DNA from: Cepaea nemoralis
Lineage: Eukaryota; Mollusca; Gastropoda; Stylommatophora; Helicidae
Direction of reading: 5' to 3'
DNA: 64,000 nucleotides
Assembly: GCA_014155875.1 (NCBI GenBank)
Contig: JACEFZ010016112.1
Location: 660,340-724,339 of the forward strand
Below the pieces are notes generated by a model, which did no database searches, was not told where the DNA came from, and was given only the letters and a program-made list of their open reading frames with translations. Each line of letters starts with the position of its first letter. Position 1 is the first letter of the stretch. Position numbers and translations under genes: made by a program. Below are positions 23,045-35,454 of this stretch, piece after piece.

Positions 23045-23288
<244 letters not shown>

Positions 23289-23422
23289 CACTAATACACT
23301 GACACAGATAGTTTGCGGGTTTTTCAGAAACTGGAAAAAATCATGTTAACAAATTAACAAGACAACAATAAATTCATGTCTTCCGAAATGAATATGAAGT
23401 TTGACAGCTGCAAAATATAATA

Positions 23423-23765
23423 CAGATTCTTCTTCTTCTTCAGCGTTCTGAGCTATTGAGGTTCTTTGCTGCAGATACAATCCGTCTCCATTCGTCTCTC
23501 TGGTTGACCTTCTCTTGCCAGTCATTGATTCCAAGTGCTTGTAGGTCTGTACATGTATTATCTCTCCACCGTCTTCTTGGTCTACCTCGGGGTCTACGGT
23601 CATTTATTTCCTGAGTGTAAGCGAGTTTTTTTTCCCCTATTATCTTCCATTCTTTCTATATGCCTCAGCCATTGTAGTCTATTAGCCTTCATGATACCAG
23701 TGATTAGCGGGGACTTAAACAGATCATAAATGTCTTCGTTACTTCTTCTTTTCCCCTCTCCACTT
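23423..23765 (-). pseudogene. RTE-like LINE 3' end (5' truncated)
   Basis: The minus strand carries the same 3' end as 7140-7511, with a short (GAA)n tail (plus: ttcttcttcttc at 23429). It includes the C-terminal part read as GKRRSTRETNGDGLYLQQRT. Confidence 0.85.
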
Positions 23766-24029
23766 ACAGATACATATTAATTATGTTTTACATGCAAACA
23801 GGCAAAGCAACGTGCTTGAATATTTCAGAAGAGATATCAGTTCCCTAAAATAAATTGACAAGATTGCACATTCCCAGATACAGCAAACTAAGTATATCTC
23901 GTTACAATATACAACTGTAAACACTGTGCGACAACCTATGGGTACATTACAGAAATAGCACACATTAAACAAATAACAATGGATGTGACACACAATCAAC
24001 AAAACAAGAAAAGTCAAGGACCCTCTTTC

Positions 24030-24255
24030 ATGCTTTAAGGCGCATTTGGCGACAGCTGCCAGGCCTAGGTTTTCGTAGACCAACCGGCACTCCGAAGTGA
24101 TGTGGTCAGTATCGGTATCGCTTTCACTTCCCAATACATTTCTTAATATCTATTTTAGGTTGGTCAATTTTCAAAACCGCCTCTATGCGGATTCGAATCT
24201 ATGACAAACCGGTCTGCAGCCGAGCGGCTGCCCACTACACAACCACGGCTCCCTG
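24030..24255 (-). mobile_element. SINE type A with tRNA-like head
   Basis: The minus-strand head is ggttgtgtagtgggcagccg with box B-like gattcgaatccgc. The body has gaccaaccggcactc and gatgtggtcagtat. Confidence 0.8.
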
Positions 24256-24689
24256 ATACACAATCAATGTGTCTTCATTTCTTTGTGTGAGAGAGATGGG
24301 GGTAGTAGGGAGAGGCAGAATGAAAGGCAAGAGAAAGAGAGGGTGTATAGGTGGGAGTGAATGACATGGGAAAAAGAGAGGGGGACGAAGAGGCGAGATT
24401 TAATGGCAGGAGCAAGAGGGGTGAGAAGATGAGAGATTGAATGAATGGCAAAGGCAAGAGAGATGGGATGAACAGGAGAGAAAGAATGAATGAACGAACG
24501 AACGAACGAACAAACGAACGGACGGACTTTATTTTAAAAGGGTAACAAATTGGGCACGCAGGCCCGTCTTACATCCGGCCCTTCCAATCACTCATCTTTC
24601 GTTCATTAATAGTGCATAATACATTCACATAGGAAAAAAAAACATTGTCAAAAGAATGTTGTAAACATAAACAATGCATGCTACCATGT
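24256..24689. other. Intron sequence, purine-rich then GAAC repeats
   Basis: GAGA-rich to about 24480, then a short (GAAC)n at 24485-24515, then unique-looking sequence. No gene. Confidence 0.5.
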
Positions 24690-25660
24690 TATGACACACA
24701 TCCCCCCACCCAACCACACACACCCCTAGGCACACATAATTCCCCCACCCATCCTCCCATCTCCCCACCTACATACATCTCCCCACCCTCACACACATCT
24801 CCCACTCACCAAACATCCCCCCACACACACCCCACCCATACACTCATCCCTCCATCACTCACACCCACACATCACCCACCCACCCATCAACATATACATC
24901 TCCCATCTACCCACCCACACACTCCAACCACCCAGCCAAACACAACCCCCACCCTCACATACATCTTTTACTCACCCGCACATCCCAAAACCAATCGCAC
25001 CTCCACCACCCACCCACACAACCTCCCCTCCCACACACATCCCCCATCCAAATCCCCACCCACACACACATCTCCCACCCACCCACACATCTCCCACCAC
25101 CCACACAACCCCCACCTATAAACATCGTCACCACCCACACATACACCATCCACTCACCCACACACACCTCCATCCACACAGACATATCCCCGACCCACTC
25201 ACATCCCCACACCATCACACACCCATCTCTCAACCCACACACATCGTGCACACTCCCATTCAACCACACATTCCCCACCAACACAACTCCCCACCCACCA
25301 ACACCCACATACTTCCAACCAAATATTCCCCACCCATACACCCCCCCCCCCCACCCACCACACATCCCTTCACCCACCAACACACATCTCCCATTCACAA
25401 TCCCTCCACACATTCATCCCCCCACACACATCCCCCCACATACACACCCATCTCAACCCACACACATCGCGCACACTCCCATTCACCCACACATTCCCCA
25501 CCAACACAACTCCCCACCCACCAACACCCACATACTTCCAACCAAATATTCCCCACCCATACACACACCCCCACCCACCACACATCCCTTCACCCATTCA
25601 TCCCCCCACACACACATCCCCCACATACACACCCATATACACATCCTCACATCTAGACAC
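24690..25660. repeat. A/C-only CCCACACA satellite
   Basis: Nearly 1 kb of plus strand made of C and A with rare T and almost no G. It is built from CCCACC/CACACA variants with some longer-period duplication: accaacacaactccccaccc occurs near 25277 and 25499. The long ORFs on either strand are artefacts. Confidence 0.93.
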
Positions 25661-25805
25661 TTACATGATACCTCACATAATCACTGAAACTAGTATGAAC
25701 AAACTCCCACATTTTACACACACATACAATGACGATTGTCGTGAGCATTCTAATAAAAATTGTAAAAAATTGAGACAATTTGTACACATCATTGTGTAAC
25801 GTAAA

Positions 25806-25897
25806 CATTAGTGATGCAATTCAACTCTCTCTCTCTCTCGCTCTGTCTTTTTTTTCCTTACATATTCTCTCTCTCTCTCTCTCTCTTTTTTTTCTTA

Positions 25898-25931
<34 letters not shown>

Positions 25932-25980
25932 CTCTCTCACTCACTCACTCTCACTCACTAACTCTCTCACTCACTCTACA
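25806..25980. repeat. CT-rich microsatellite cluster
   Basis: Interrupted (CT)n tracts separated by short T runs. Confidence 0.9.
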
Positions 25981-26014
25981 GTAATGTGCACGTGTTCGTA
26001 TTATACATGATTAT

Positions 26015-26110
26015 ATCAAGTGACATTCAAAATGATAAATGAAAGATGAGAATACACAAAAATATAGAATCAAGTGGCATTCAAAATGATAATATGAAAG
26101 ATGAGAATGA
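26015..26110 (+). repeat. Short tandem duplication
   Basis: atcaagtgacattcaaaatg with the following gaaagatgagaat recurs as atcaagtggcattcaaaatg about 57 bp later. Confidence 0.8.
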
Positions 26111-26152
26111 ATGGCGAGGAGGGGGAAGAGGAGTATGAGTAGCAACAGCTAC

Positions 26153-26283
26153 AGAAGAAGAAGAAGAAGAAGAAGAAGAAGAAGAAGGAGAAGAAGAAGA
26201 AGAAGAAGAAGAAGAAGAAGAAGAAGAAGAAGAAGAAGAAGAAGAAGAAGAAGAAGAAGAAGAAGAAGAAGAAGAAGAAGAAG

Positions 26284-26339
<56 letters not shown>
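26153..26339 (+). repeat. (AGA)n then (CAA)n microsatellites
   Basis: About 44 AGA units, then about 18 CAA units directly joined. The tract lies about 220 bp from KIF21 exon B. Confidence 0.97.
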
Positions 26340-26340
<1 letters not shown>

Positions 26341-26555
26341 AAGAAACTCATTAAAACACGTTAGCTATAACTATGATAACATGTAAATGCTAATCGTGGT
26401 GCAATATCTGTTACTCCCGCCTTCGCCCCGCCTCAATGTATGTGCGGTGTTGACGATAAACACCCAAGCTGGCTGGCCATCAGCCACATACTTCGCGTGA
26501 AAGCCCCGTACACAGAATAGATTCACTGAAACGTTTTGCTAATACAGAACCTTAC

Positions 26556-26598
26556 CTGGCCGTAGGCGAACACTGTAGCATTGTAACCCTCAAAGCAC
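26556..26598 (-). CDS. KIF21: KIF21 motor exon B (43-nt microexon before the P-loop)
   Basis: A 43-nt exon coding the split Gly plus CFEGYNATVFAYGQ. The acceptor is ...tccag and the donor gtaagg directly after the Gln codon. CFEGYNATVFAYGQ is near-identical to the conserved KIF21 and kinesin-4 stretch that leads into GQTGxGKT. The exon therefore ends inside the P-loop motif, which is completed by exon C. Reading frame and phase agree with exons A and C. It is too short to appear as an ORF and was found by splice-aware reading of the minus strand. Confidence 0.92.
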
Positions 26599-26942
26599 CT
26601 GGATCAGAATAAAATGAAAAAAAAAAAAAATTACTGTTACTATATTACCTGACTTCACTGTAACAACGCTAAAAACTAGGTGTGGGCGGTATTCTTCCCA
26701 CAACGAGCACACAAGCAGTTTGTTACACCTCCCGTATATCAGTCTCTTTAGGGGACCATGAGCATGACAGCTGTAAGACGTTGCGATCATAATAAAGAGT
26801 CATTTTGGGGGAATTTATAATGCGTGTCTTCGTCTAAATAGCAGGGGGGAAGGGGGGGGGGGGATCTATAGTAATAGTCATTATAAAGAAAAAAATATAT
26901 CTTCCCAAATTCAACACCACAGTCAATGGAAGCAGTATGAAT

Positions 26943-29900
26943 CAAGTCCCTCTCTGCCGTGTGTCCACCTTGACGAGGTAGAGGGGCTTGTGTGTTCCAA
27001 TGACCCCAAGAGCTATGCCGACGGTAGCACAGCTACTGGTAGGGTCACCCATGTCGGACAGGTCAAGGGAGAGGGACCAGACCATGTGACACACAAACCT
27101 GCTGCCTTGTAGGTAGACTGGGGACAGTCAAAGGCTAGGGAAAGCACCCCAAACAAATGCTTGTCAAATCGGATGTAGTGAGTCACAGGCTTGACAAAGC
27201 AGTGCAACGTAACTTAATTCATGATGTCACAAATCAAAATTAATCGTTATGGTGCTAATCCCGCGAAGTCCCATCAGGCGGTGATAGTGCCGGGCCTCCT
27301 GCCTCGAGGGGGTCCACCCATGACTACTGGTGGTCACCTTCCCCTGTGCTGTGGAGTCAAGGCACAGAGGGGTAGGTTAACAGCTAATGACCAAACACCC
27401 CGGACACTCAACATACTACAGTGGAATGCCGAAGGAGTTTATAACAAGAAAGTCTCCCTTACACAGCGTCTTCATAAAGATAGAATAGATGTGGCATGCA
27501 TTCAAGAGACACACCTCAACGCCAATCGCAAATTTTCAGTCAGGGGATATCAGGCCACACGTTTCGACCGCGAAGGACACAAAGGAGGAGTTCTAATACT
27601 TACAAGAAATACAATACTGAGTCTATTCCAAGAGGAGCGAGGAAAAATTACAAACCATACTGGACTGAAGAACTACAAACTTTGGAGGACAAAGTCGAAG
27701 ATGCCAGGAAGACCGCAGAGAGAGAACAAACAACTGAAGCGAACATCTCTCTTAAAGCCATCTCAGCAAAATATAAAAGAACAGTAAATCAAACAACAAG
27801 AGATTGTTGGAGGGAAAAAACAGAAAACCTGAATTTTGACAGGGATGGTAACAAACTATGGAAACTAGTGAATGCCATGAACAATGAAGGACCTAGAAAC
27901 AAACAAATAACAATTAAACAAGGAAATGCCTTGCTTACAGGAAAAAAGGCTGCAAATGCACTAACAGAACACTATGCCAGTGCAAACCACATTGATATTA
28001 CAACCGAACAGAAGAAAGCAATCAAAGATACACAGATACATCATAGTAATACAGAGACAGCAGCAGAATATATGATGGCAAATCTAACAATGGAAGAAAT
28101 GGAACAGGCAATGAATACCCTAAAAAAAAAAAAGAAGAAATAACCAGGAAAGGATGGAATCACAAATGAAATGCTAATAGGACTAGGCACTAAGACAAAA
28201 AAGAAACTACTAGCAGTCCTAAATTACAGCTGGAAGAGGGGAATAGTCCCACAGGCATGGAAGGAAGCTATACTAATACCAGTCCCAAAGAAAGGAAATG
28301 ACCTGGAAGAACCAAATGGCTATCGACCTATCAGTCTACTTAGCTGTGTAGGAAAATTAATGGAACGCATTATCAATGGCAGGCTAACATGGCATCTGGA
28401 AGAAAACTAACTCTTAACACCACACCAAGCAGGATTCAGAAAGTACAGATCCACTGAAGATCAAATAACCTATATAGCTCAGGAAATAGAGGATGCCTTT
28501 CAAGAGAAAAAGCACACACTAGCGGTCTGGATAGATTTAGAAAAAGCATTTTATAAAGTATGGAAGGAAGGACTGAAAGTAAAACTACAAAAAATGCATG
28601 TTTGTGGGAAAATGTACACATGGATCAGCCACTACCTTGAAAACAGAACTGCCAGGACAAAAGTACAAGGACAAACCAGCAAAATGATGCTGTTGGAGCA
28701 ATGTGGAGGAGTTCTCCAAGGAGGAGTTCTTTCACCAACATTATTCCTAGCATATATAAACGACATCACGGAAAATTTTCCTGCCAGAGTACACACATCA
28801 TCCTTTGCAGATGACCTAGCCATATGGACATCTGAAGAATATATTAGTACAGCTAACAGCAGAATACAGCAAGCCCTATTAGCGCTAGAGGACTGGTCAA
28901 AATCATGGCTAGTGAAGATAAGTGAGGAGAAAACAACATGCACAGTGTTCTCCCTCTCAAATAAAACTCAGTAACCTAAGCTGGTATTGAATGGAAAAAT
29001 ATTGCGCCATGAAGAAAATCCAAACTATCTAGGAGTCACCTTTGATCGTCGCCTGACATGGAAAACACAGGTTTAGAAAAATGAACAAGAGCAAGGCAAA
29101 GAATGGCAATCATGAAAAAGCTTGCTGGTACAACGTGGGGAGCAGATGAGAAAGTTCTCAAGAAGTTATATACTGGACGGGTGAGGTCAGTACTGGAATA
29201 TGGCATTGTAGCTTGGGCAACAGCAGCTAGGTCAAACTTTAACAAAATAAGTAGAGTCCAAAATCAAGGAATGCGAATCATAATTCGAAGCCTGAAGACA
29301 ACGCCTATTAATGAACTAGAAAAGATCACTTGTTTACAACCAATGCAGGATAGAAGAGATAGCAGAGCCCAGCAACAAGCAGAAAAATTTAGAAGATTGA
29401 CAGACCACCCTATGTATAAAAGGTTTAGTGGTTTTGGAAAGGGAAGACTGAAGCGCAGCAACTTTGTAGAAACTGCAAAACGAAAGATTAGGGCAGATCC
29501 TATACTTAACATATCATCAGTCAAACCCATTTACAATGCACACAAGTTCCCAGCTTGGAGACCGCAGCAACTGCCTGAGATGATAGAAAACATTCCTGGT
29601 ATTGAGAAAAAGAACACTCAGCATGAAACCGAAAGAAGAGAAATAACCCTAAACTACATAAAAGAACATTACCCAAGCAGCAATTGGACCCATGCATATA
29701 CAGATGGATCAGCCAAAAATTCAATAGAGAATGGAGGAGGAATTCTCCTAAATTTAAAAAATGGAGTGAAAAAAACACATTACAGTGGCAACTGGAAAGT
29801 TTTCAAGTAACTTCAAAGCGGAGGTAGAGGCTCTGAAAACTGCAGCAGAAATGCTCTTGATGGAGGAAAATAAAGAGAAGCAAATAGCTATCTTCACAGA

Positions 29901-30480
29901 TGCAAAGTCAGCTGTCTCAATACTGAAGAGCAATAACAGCACAGAACTAGCTGACCTAAGAGCAGCACTCCATGGTCTATGCCAGAAATCCAAAAAAGTT
30001 GTAATACAGTGGATCCCATCACATTGCAGTATACCTGGAAATGAAGAGGCTGACAGACTGGCAAAAGAGGGCGGACGACTACCACAGCCTGACATAGACA
30101 TAACCTATAATGAGGCAAAGAGGTTGATAAAAAGCACTTATAGAACCAAATGGGAATCAGAGCATCCAGGCCACCAGAAGGATGATGCATATTACAAACT
30201 CGACCGAAGAGAACAAGTAGCAATCTTCAGACTCCGCACAGGACATAACAGGCTGAAATACCACTTGTTCAATAAACTAAAGATAGGAGATACCGATGAA
30301 TGTAATTGTCGAACTGGAAAAATGACAGCAAAACATTTGCTGCAGGATTGCCCAACATATGCAGAACAGAGAAAGATATTTTGGCCCACACCTGCTTCAT
30401 TTGAGGACAAGCTCTATGGAGATATCAACAAGCTCAAGTTGACCGCAGCTTACTTTAACTACATACAGGTTGACATTTAA
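26943..30480 (+). mobile_element. Near full-length LINE with endonuclease, RT and RNase H (inactive)
   Basis: Domains in order: apurinic-type endonuclease start (LNILQWNAEGVYNKK, CIQETHLNANRK, GGVLILTRNT; 27410-27620); reverse transcriptase (YRPISLLSCVGKLMER, HQAGFRKYRSTEDQ, GGVLSPTLFLAYIND, SFADDL at 28801-28818; about 28160-28970); RNase H (YTDGSA near 29697, IFTDAKSA, IPSHCSIPGNEEADRLAKEG); and a C-terminal CxC...H...C tail (DECNCRTGKMTAKHLLQDCP). RNase H after RT points to the I-like group. Defects: endonuclease cut short and frameshifted near 27620, a stop after a poly-A slip at 28141, stops at 28408, 28972 and 29074, and a frameshift near 29800. An upstream ORF1 is not recognised. Confidence 0.93.
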
Positions 30481-30549
30481 AGGTGCATGAAGAAGTATTC
30501 AGACTGCCACACTTCATACCACAGGTATGTCGGTTACAAAAGCGACCCA

Positions 30550-30730
30550 GAGGCATGAAATGGAATATTGCTTGGATAGCAAATCCATTATGTGGAAAGT
30601 CCAAATCGAAAGCTCGCTGTGTGGGCTTCATTAAAGGTGGAAAAGTGTCCTAGTGGCACGAAATGGAATATTGCTTGGATAGCAAATCTATTACGTGGAA
30701 AGTCCTAATCGAAAGCTCACTGTGTGGATG
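30550..30730 (+). repeat. Two copies of a roughly 100-bp unit after the LINE
   Basis: gaaatggaatattgcttgga with tagcaaatc...attacgtggaaagtcc...cgaaagctc occurs at about 30557 and 30659. This may be the LINE 3' UTR or a separate repeat. Confidence 0.85.
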
Positions 30731-31178
30731 TCATAAGCAGACTGCATTCTTCTGGTTTCCGGAAGAACAGCCTATGGTGAACGGAAGGCCCAATATACGG
30801 AAGTGAGGCTAAGCAGCCATGTGCAGGACGTGACGATTCCTTGGGTGAGCCCAGTACCAGAGCGCTATGTGTTGGCTCTGCAAGTATGGAAGCCTCCTTG
30901 GATGGCGGGGAATGCCCATGGTCTGCCCCTGCCTTCCCTTGAGGGCTGACCAGGATGTCTTTGGCTGTTCTATATGGGCCAGCTGGGATGGGGGATAACA
31001 CCACAACAGTGAGAGTAAAATGTCCTAAGAAACCCCCGGAATGGTTAACCCGGTCAACAAATGCCCGCAGAAGTCGGATGTGACGGCCTAACGGCGCAAG
31101 AACGCAGCTTTGCTGTAAACAGGCACAACGCAATCACATCCGGAAAAAAACAACTCTGGATGAACGCAGAAGAAGAAG
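30722..31178 (+). mobile_element. Roughly 450-bp repeat with GAA-rich end, copy 1
   Basis: Ends aatgaacgcagaagaagaag. Inverted copy at about 33655-34060, and a 144-bp 3' piece at 50091-50234. The short copy is flanked by a 10-bp direct repeat, showing retroposition of the 3' end. No coding content was recognised. Confidence 0.8.
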
Positions 31179-32300
31179 AATTAAGTCAATGTATTTAAGT
31201 ATTTGTCCCGTGTCTACTCGGTAGCCATCCCTCCGAATGAATGCAGTGTACATGGGAAAAAGACTCTTTGTGAGGTCGAAACATGAAGTTGTAGCAGTCA
31301 CCAAGATCAAGGAATGTCGGACGAATCCGAACCTCCGACAAAGTTGCTAACGATGGTGTAAGTCGTCTTGAAAGGACCGCGCTCCGCAGCAGAGACGGCA
31401 TGGAGGTTGAGCAGTCCAAGCCCACAACCATGAATCCCAGAGGAAGAACTGGATTCCTAAAGGGTGAGCGGGAGTGCGGCTCCTTAAGCCACGAAAGGGG
31501 TATGAAGAAAGCAACATGGTTGGAACGACGTCGACTGGTGCACAGCGAACGACGGTGCGGAGGCAACGACAGAGGCAAACGGCCGGGGATGGTGCTGACT
31601 TCCACGACCGAATTTGCTAGGACAGTGGTTCTCAACCGGTGGGGAATTCCCCCCCCCCCCCAGGGGGGAATTTTGGGGTTTCCAGGGGGGGGGGGGGATG
31701 AAGATTATTTCAAGATTGCGTTAATACAAGAACCGATTACTTGATCTTGTTTTTCCCTTCATACTTTACGGTTCTGTACGTCTAACCCTTCTAAAATTCA
31801 TTTTATAAAGTAAGTAGACCCACAAATCACGTTTTATGTGGACGTCTAGACTTGTTTTAGTATGTGCTATTCAATTTAGCTTCAATTATTACGTATACTG
31901 TGTAGGGGCAGGGGGAAATTTTTAGGGAGGAAATACGAAAAGGGGGGGGGGGGCCGTTCTAAACATATGGTGGGGGGATGACGTTCTGAAAATATGGTGA
32001 AGGGGGACAGGGGCCAAAAAAGGTTGAGAACCACTATGCTAGGATATGTGTGAGGGCACGAAGCACCAAGTGCACGATGTTCTTCTCCCCGAGGACGGGG
32101 TGGCTTGGGAGCAGGCACAATGCGCATGTGTGGGACAAGTGGAAAAACTAATCGCACGTCTCGAAACATGGTGCGAATTTACAGCAGGAGAAAGACACAT
32201 GGAGTCCTGATTAGGGTGGGCCCGTCCTCAGAGAGTGTAATGAAGGTAAAGGGCTGAAACATTCGGGGAAGAGGGACCACTTCCGATAATCGGAAGCCCT
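31179..32300. other. Unrecognised sequence split by a hAT element
   Basis: The segments at 31179-31614 and 32045-32300 appear to be one sequence. The part caggagaaagacacatggag with gggtgggcc resembles 34760-34810. Possibly another repeat; no protein family recognised. Confidence 0.45.
31623..32036. mobile_element. Non-autonomous hAT element (414 bp) with 8-bp TSD
   Basis: The ends are CAGTGGTTCTCAACC and GGTTGAGAACCACTA, Charlie-like terminal inverted repeats. The TSD tgctagga lies at 31615-31622 and 32037-32044. The interior has poly-C/G runs. It is the same family as 49941-50472 in opposite orientation. Confidence 0.93.
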
Positions 32301-32439
32301 CTGTTGTGCTTGCTCCGCTACAAAGTTTTTATCATTTTGGTTACTTTAATAACAGTAGATGGTCGATATATTAAAGAAGTTTAGTCGACGGATCAACATC
32401 ACGGCCTGAGTACGGAGAATCTCAGCTCAGTGCACGAAT

Positions 32440-32690
32440 TCCGTAGCACCGGTGAGGATCCTGAAATACTTTGGGTAGATTTTTAACTCGAAATTTTGCC
32501 CAGGCAGCGCCGTTAGGCTACTCTTTTCCGATTTCCAACTGCCAAGGAATTTTTTACGTGCGTAACAATACACACGGGCGTCCGATCTCACTAGCCAGAG
32601 ACCAGAGGAAATTTCGTTACTAATTCCACGTGAAAAAATCCCGGTCCTAACCAGGTCTTGAACCCGGGACCTCCAGCGCTCGAGGCGGGG
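32440..32690 (-). mobile_element. SINE-like repeat with box B
   Basis: The minus strand reads gctggaggtcccgggttcaa gacctgg, a strong box B, followed by a body. The box A side is replaced by a G-rich tract (32690-32755). Confidence 0.55.
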
Positions 32691-32754
32691 AGGAGGGAGG
32701 GGAGGGGAGGGGGAGGGGGAGGGGAGGTGAGGGGGGAAGGGGGGAGGGGAGGGA

Positions 32755-32890
32755 GCAGTGCGAGACCAAGAACAGAAGATGCCAGACATTTCGGCAAAAT
32801 AGTATAGAGGAATATCGGTATCGGAAATGATCAGCAGCACATTATACAGAAGGCTGTGGGCAGACATTGGTCAGCAACGCCACATGCATG
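32755..32890 (+). pseudogene. Short LINE C-terminal tail
   Basis: Parallels 15836-15985 (cgagaccaagaacagaagat, ggctgtgggcagacatt). Only the 3' end is present. Confidence 0.5.
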
Positions 32891-33239
32891 GACTGTCAGG
32901 AAAAGAATGTGTGTACAGAACGTACTGCTGACAGATATGCTCGACTGTTATAAAGTTGAGGGCAGGTGCAGAGAAGGTTACTTCCGCTGCGAAATGTGTG
33001 AAACAAGTGACTTGCAAAAATCCATAAGAAAGTGCAATAACAGATATGTTATTGCTCACGCAATACAAACAATCACACGGCTATATTTCAATATGTCTTA
33101 TACTGGCAGACACAACACGAACATCAACTAACAGCTGATACAAATACAATGAACTGAGAGGATAGAAACGGTATGTACAATGATTGGAATAATAATGTAC
33201 GAAAAATTCTAAAAACTATATCGATGTATTATCATCTCA

Positions 33240-33654
33240 TGTGCCTCTGACAAATGGTGTCGGCGATCATGCCTCACCACAGATCTCGGTCCTTAGTGAT
33301 TTTGATACATTTTATTGATGGTACTCTTCAATGTCACCGACATAGGCCATCCAGTATCATTTCTCTCGGTCTGCCACTGCATCTTCTCCGCTGACCTTTC
33401 CAGTCATTAGGGTTTTCTCCAATGCCTCTTTTTTCATTACGTGACAAAAGAACACCATTTGTCTCTTTAATATTGTTGTATATGATGTTTTACTTTCACA
33501 AGCCTTTTCCATGTATCCGTTGTCAGTCACTCTGACAGCCCATGGCATTCGCAACATTCGTCTCAGGAACCACATCTCCGTTGCTTCCAATTTCTTAATT
33601 TATTCGTTCACATTCCGAGATTCACTGCTGTAAAGAGGAACAGGTTTTATATCT
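33240..33654 (-). pseudogene. LINE C-terminal fragment
   Basis: The minus strand reads MEATEMWFLRRMLRMPWAVR and later KRQMVFFCHVMKKEALEKTL, then MTGKVSG: the tail of a non-LTR reverse transcriptase. It is abutted by the inverted 450-bp repeat. Confidence 0.85.
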
Positions 33655-34060
33655 CTCTTCTTCTTTGCGTTCATCCGAAGTGTTTTTTTCAGATGTGATT
33701 GCGGTGTGTCTAAGTTATGCGCCCTTGGGCCGAAACCCGTAGGCCAACACATCCGACTTTTAGTGTGCTTTTTTGACCAGGTAGCATACTCTCACTTTTG
33801 TGGTACCGTCCACAACCCAGCTGGACAAGTTGGAAAGGTCGAAGACTTAACGGTCATCCCTCAAAGGAAGACAGGGACAGTCCATGGCATTTTCCGCCAT
33901 CCAGGGTGGCTTCCATAATTGCAGGGCCGACACACAGCGGCCTGGTGAGGGAATTGTCACGTCCTGCTCATGGCTGCTTTAATTCCTCACTTCAATACAT
34001 TGGACATTTCGTTCGTCCCGGGCCGTTCCCGCACAAACCAGAAAGGTCTGCAGACGGTAT
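33655..34060 (-). mobile_element. Roughly 450-bp repeat, inverted copy 2
   Basis: The minus strand aligns with 30722-31178: cttctgcgttcatcc-like tail on plus, gattgcggtgtg, aggaagacagggacagtcca with tggcattttccgccatcc, and tgctcatggctgctt. It is more diverged than the 50091 copy. Confidence 0.7.
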
Positions 34061-34401
34061 CCACTCAGCGAGTTTTCGGTTCGGACATGTGCTTGTCGTT
34101 TTGCCCGTCAGAGCTGTAAGGTGTTCCAGGCACGACGGACATTCGGAAACTACCTAGTGTTTAATTTAAAAACCAGCAACTGGCATTAAGTTGGACTTGA
34201 GAATGACGCACTAGGCAATTTAAAAATTTAAATCTATAGTGGCCACACTAGGATTAGAACCCACAACCCTCAAATGACGAAAGCGCCTAGCTGAAGAAAT
34301 AAGTGCTCTTAAACCAACTAAAATAGGTGTAAAATATGGACATAATTAGTACCCAGCTACTGAAATAGCACATTAGGTTTCATACGCACGCACGCACAAA
34401 C

Positions 34402-34404
<3 letters not shown>

Positions 34405-34480
<76 letters not shown>
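34405..34480. repeat. (AT)n microsatellite
   Basis: About 37 TA units. Confidence 0.98.
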
Positions 34481-34485
<5 letters not shown>

Positions 34486-35454
34486 CAAGCTTATGTCAAA
34501 TAGCAAACGCACAAACATATGTGACCGTAATGCTGGGTCTACTGCACTACAAACATTTAAATGCAAGACATGACTGGTTGGTTCCATTGTTATACGTAAT
34601 ACACAAGGTGCCGTGAGATGTGTGCAGATTTCAATACACCGGGTGTTCGTCTTCTCGGTGACAGGGTGGCTGTCGGATAGACACACAGCGGCGACAATTT
34701 ATGCGACATTTGCAATGATGGGTATACAACACATCTGGCATAAGGTTAGGGCGCAAAACAGGAGAAAGACATACAGGAGTAATGCCTTGGGTGGGCCTAC
34801 TCCTCGCAAGTGCAAAGATAAAGCCGACACACTCGCAAAATGTGAGTCTTCTGATAATAAACAGCCTCCTTTTGTCCTAGCTCCAAGGTGGAGTTTATAG
34901 AACTTAAGAGGGGGGAGGGGGGAGAGATCGTCTGCGCCGCTCGGCAAGACACAAGATGATGACGAATACATTGATGAAGACTGATCATGACATACTCATT
35001 CAACTTCCAATATGCCTATAAAGTTCTTTTCAAAAAGGACATAAGTTATTCTGGCGGGCGTTTCTCAAACTTCTATATGGGTGAAAGGTAAAACAAAAAT
35101 TGCTGCCATGAAAGCCTTTCATGGCCTTGAAAAGATACTTTCAGCCTTTGAAACGGCGTGGACACGCTATTAAACGTGACTGAAGGCATTTACCAAGGCA
35201 TTTATGCTTTTGTTTGCTGCCTTTTTTTGCAGCTGACCTACAAATAACGTGAATGAATCAACGGAGGGCGCGTGTGGAGGTGCGTGCTGCTGCGATCACA
35301 TTCTGGACCAAGATTCATGAATGACAGGTCGGGTCTATGACATGCCTGAAACTATTTTGTTTCGTCTTTAGAAAATGGGGGGAAAAGTGAGCAGGTATGA
35401 AAAGTTAAACCAAGGAGTCAGAAATTTATGTTTTTTGTCACAGGGCCTCTTCTC
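34481..35454. other. Intron sequence
   Basis: 34600-34810 partly resembles 32045-32230. The rest shows no gene or known repeat. Confidence 0.45.

Noticed and set aside
24645..25656. Long Pro/His/Thr-rich and Gly/Trp/Val-rich ORFs on opposite strands
   Set aside because: They come from an A/C-only satellite in which stop codons cannot easily form; both strands are open.
27221..30480. LINE at 26943-30480 as an active element
   Set aside because: Several stops and at least two frameshifts interrupt endonuclease, RT and RNase H, and the endonuclease is shortened.
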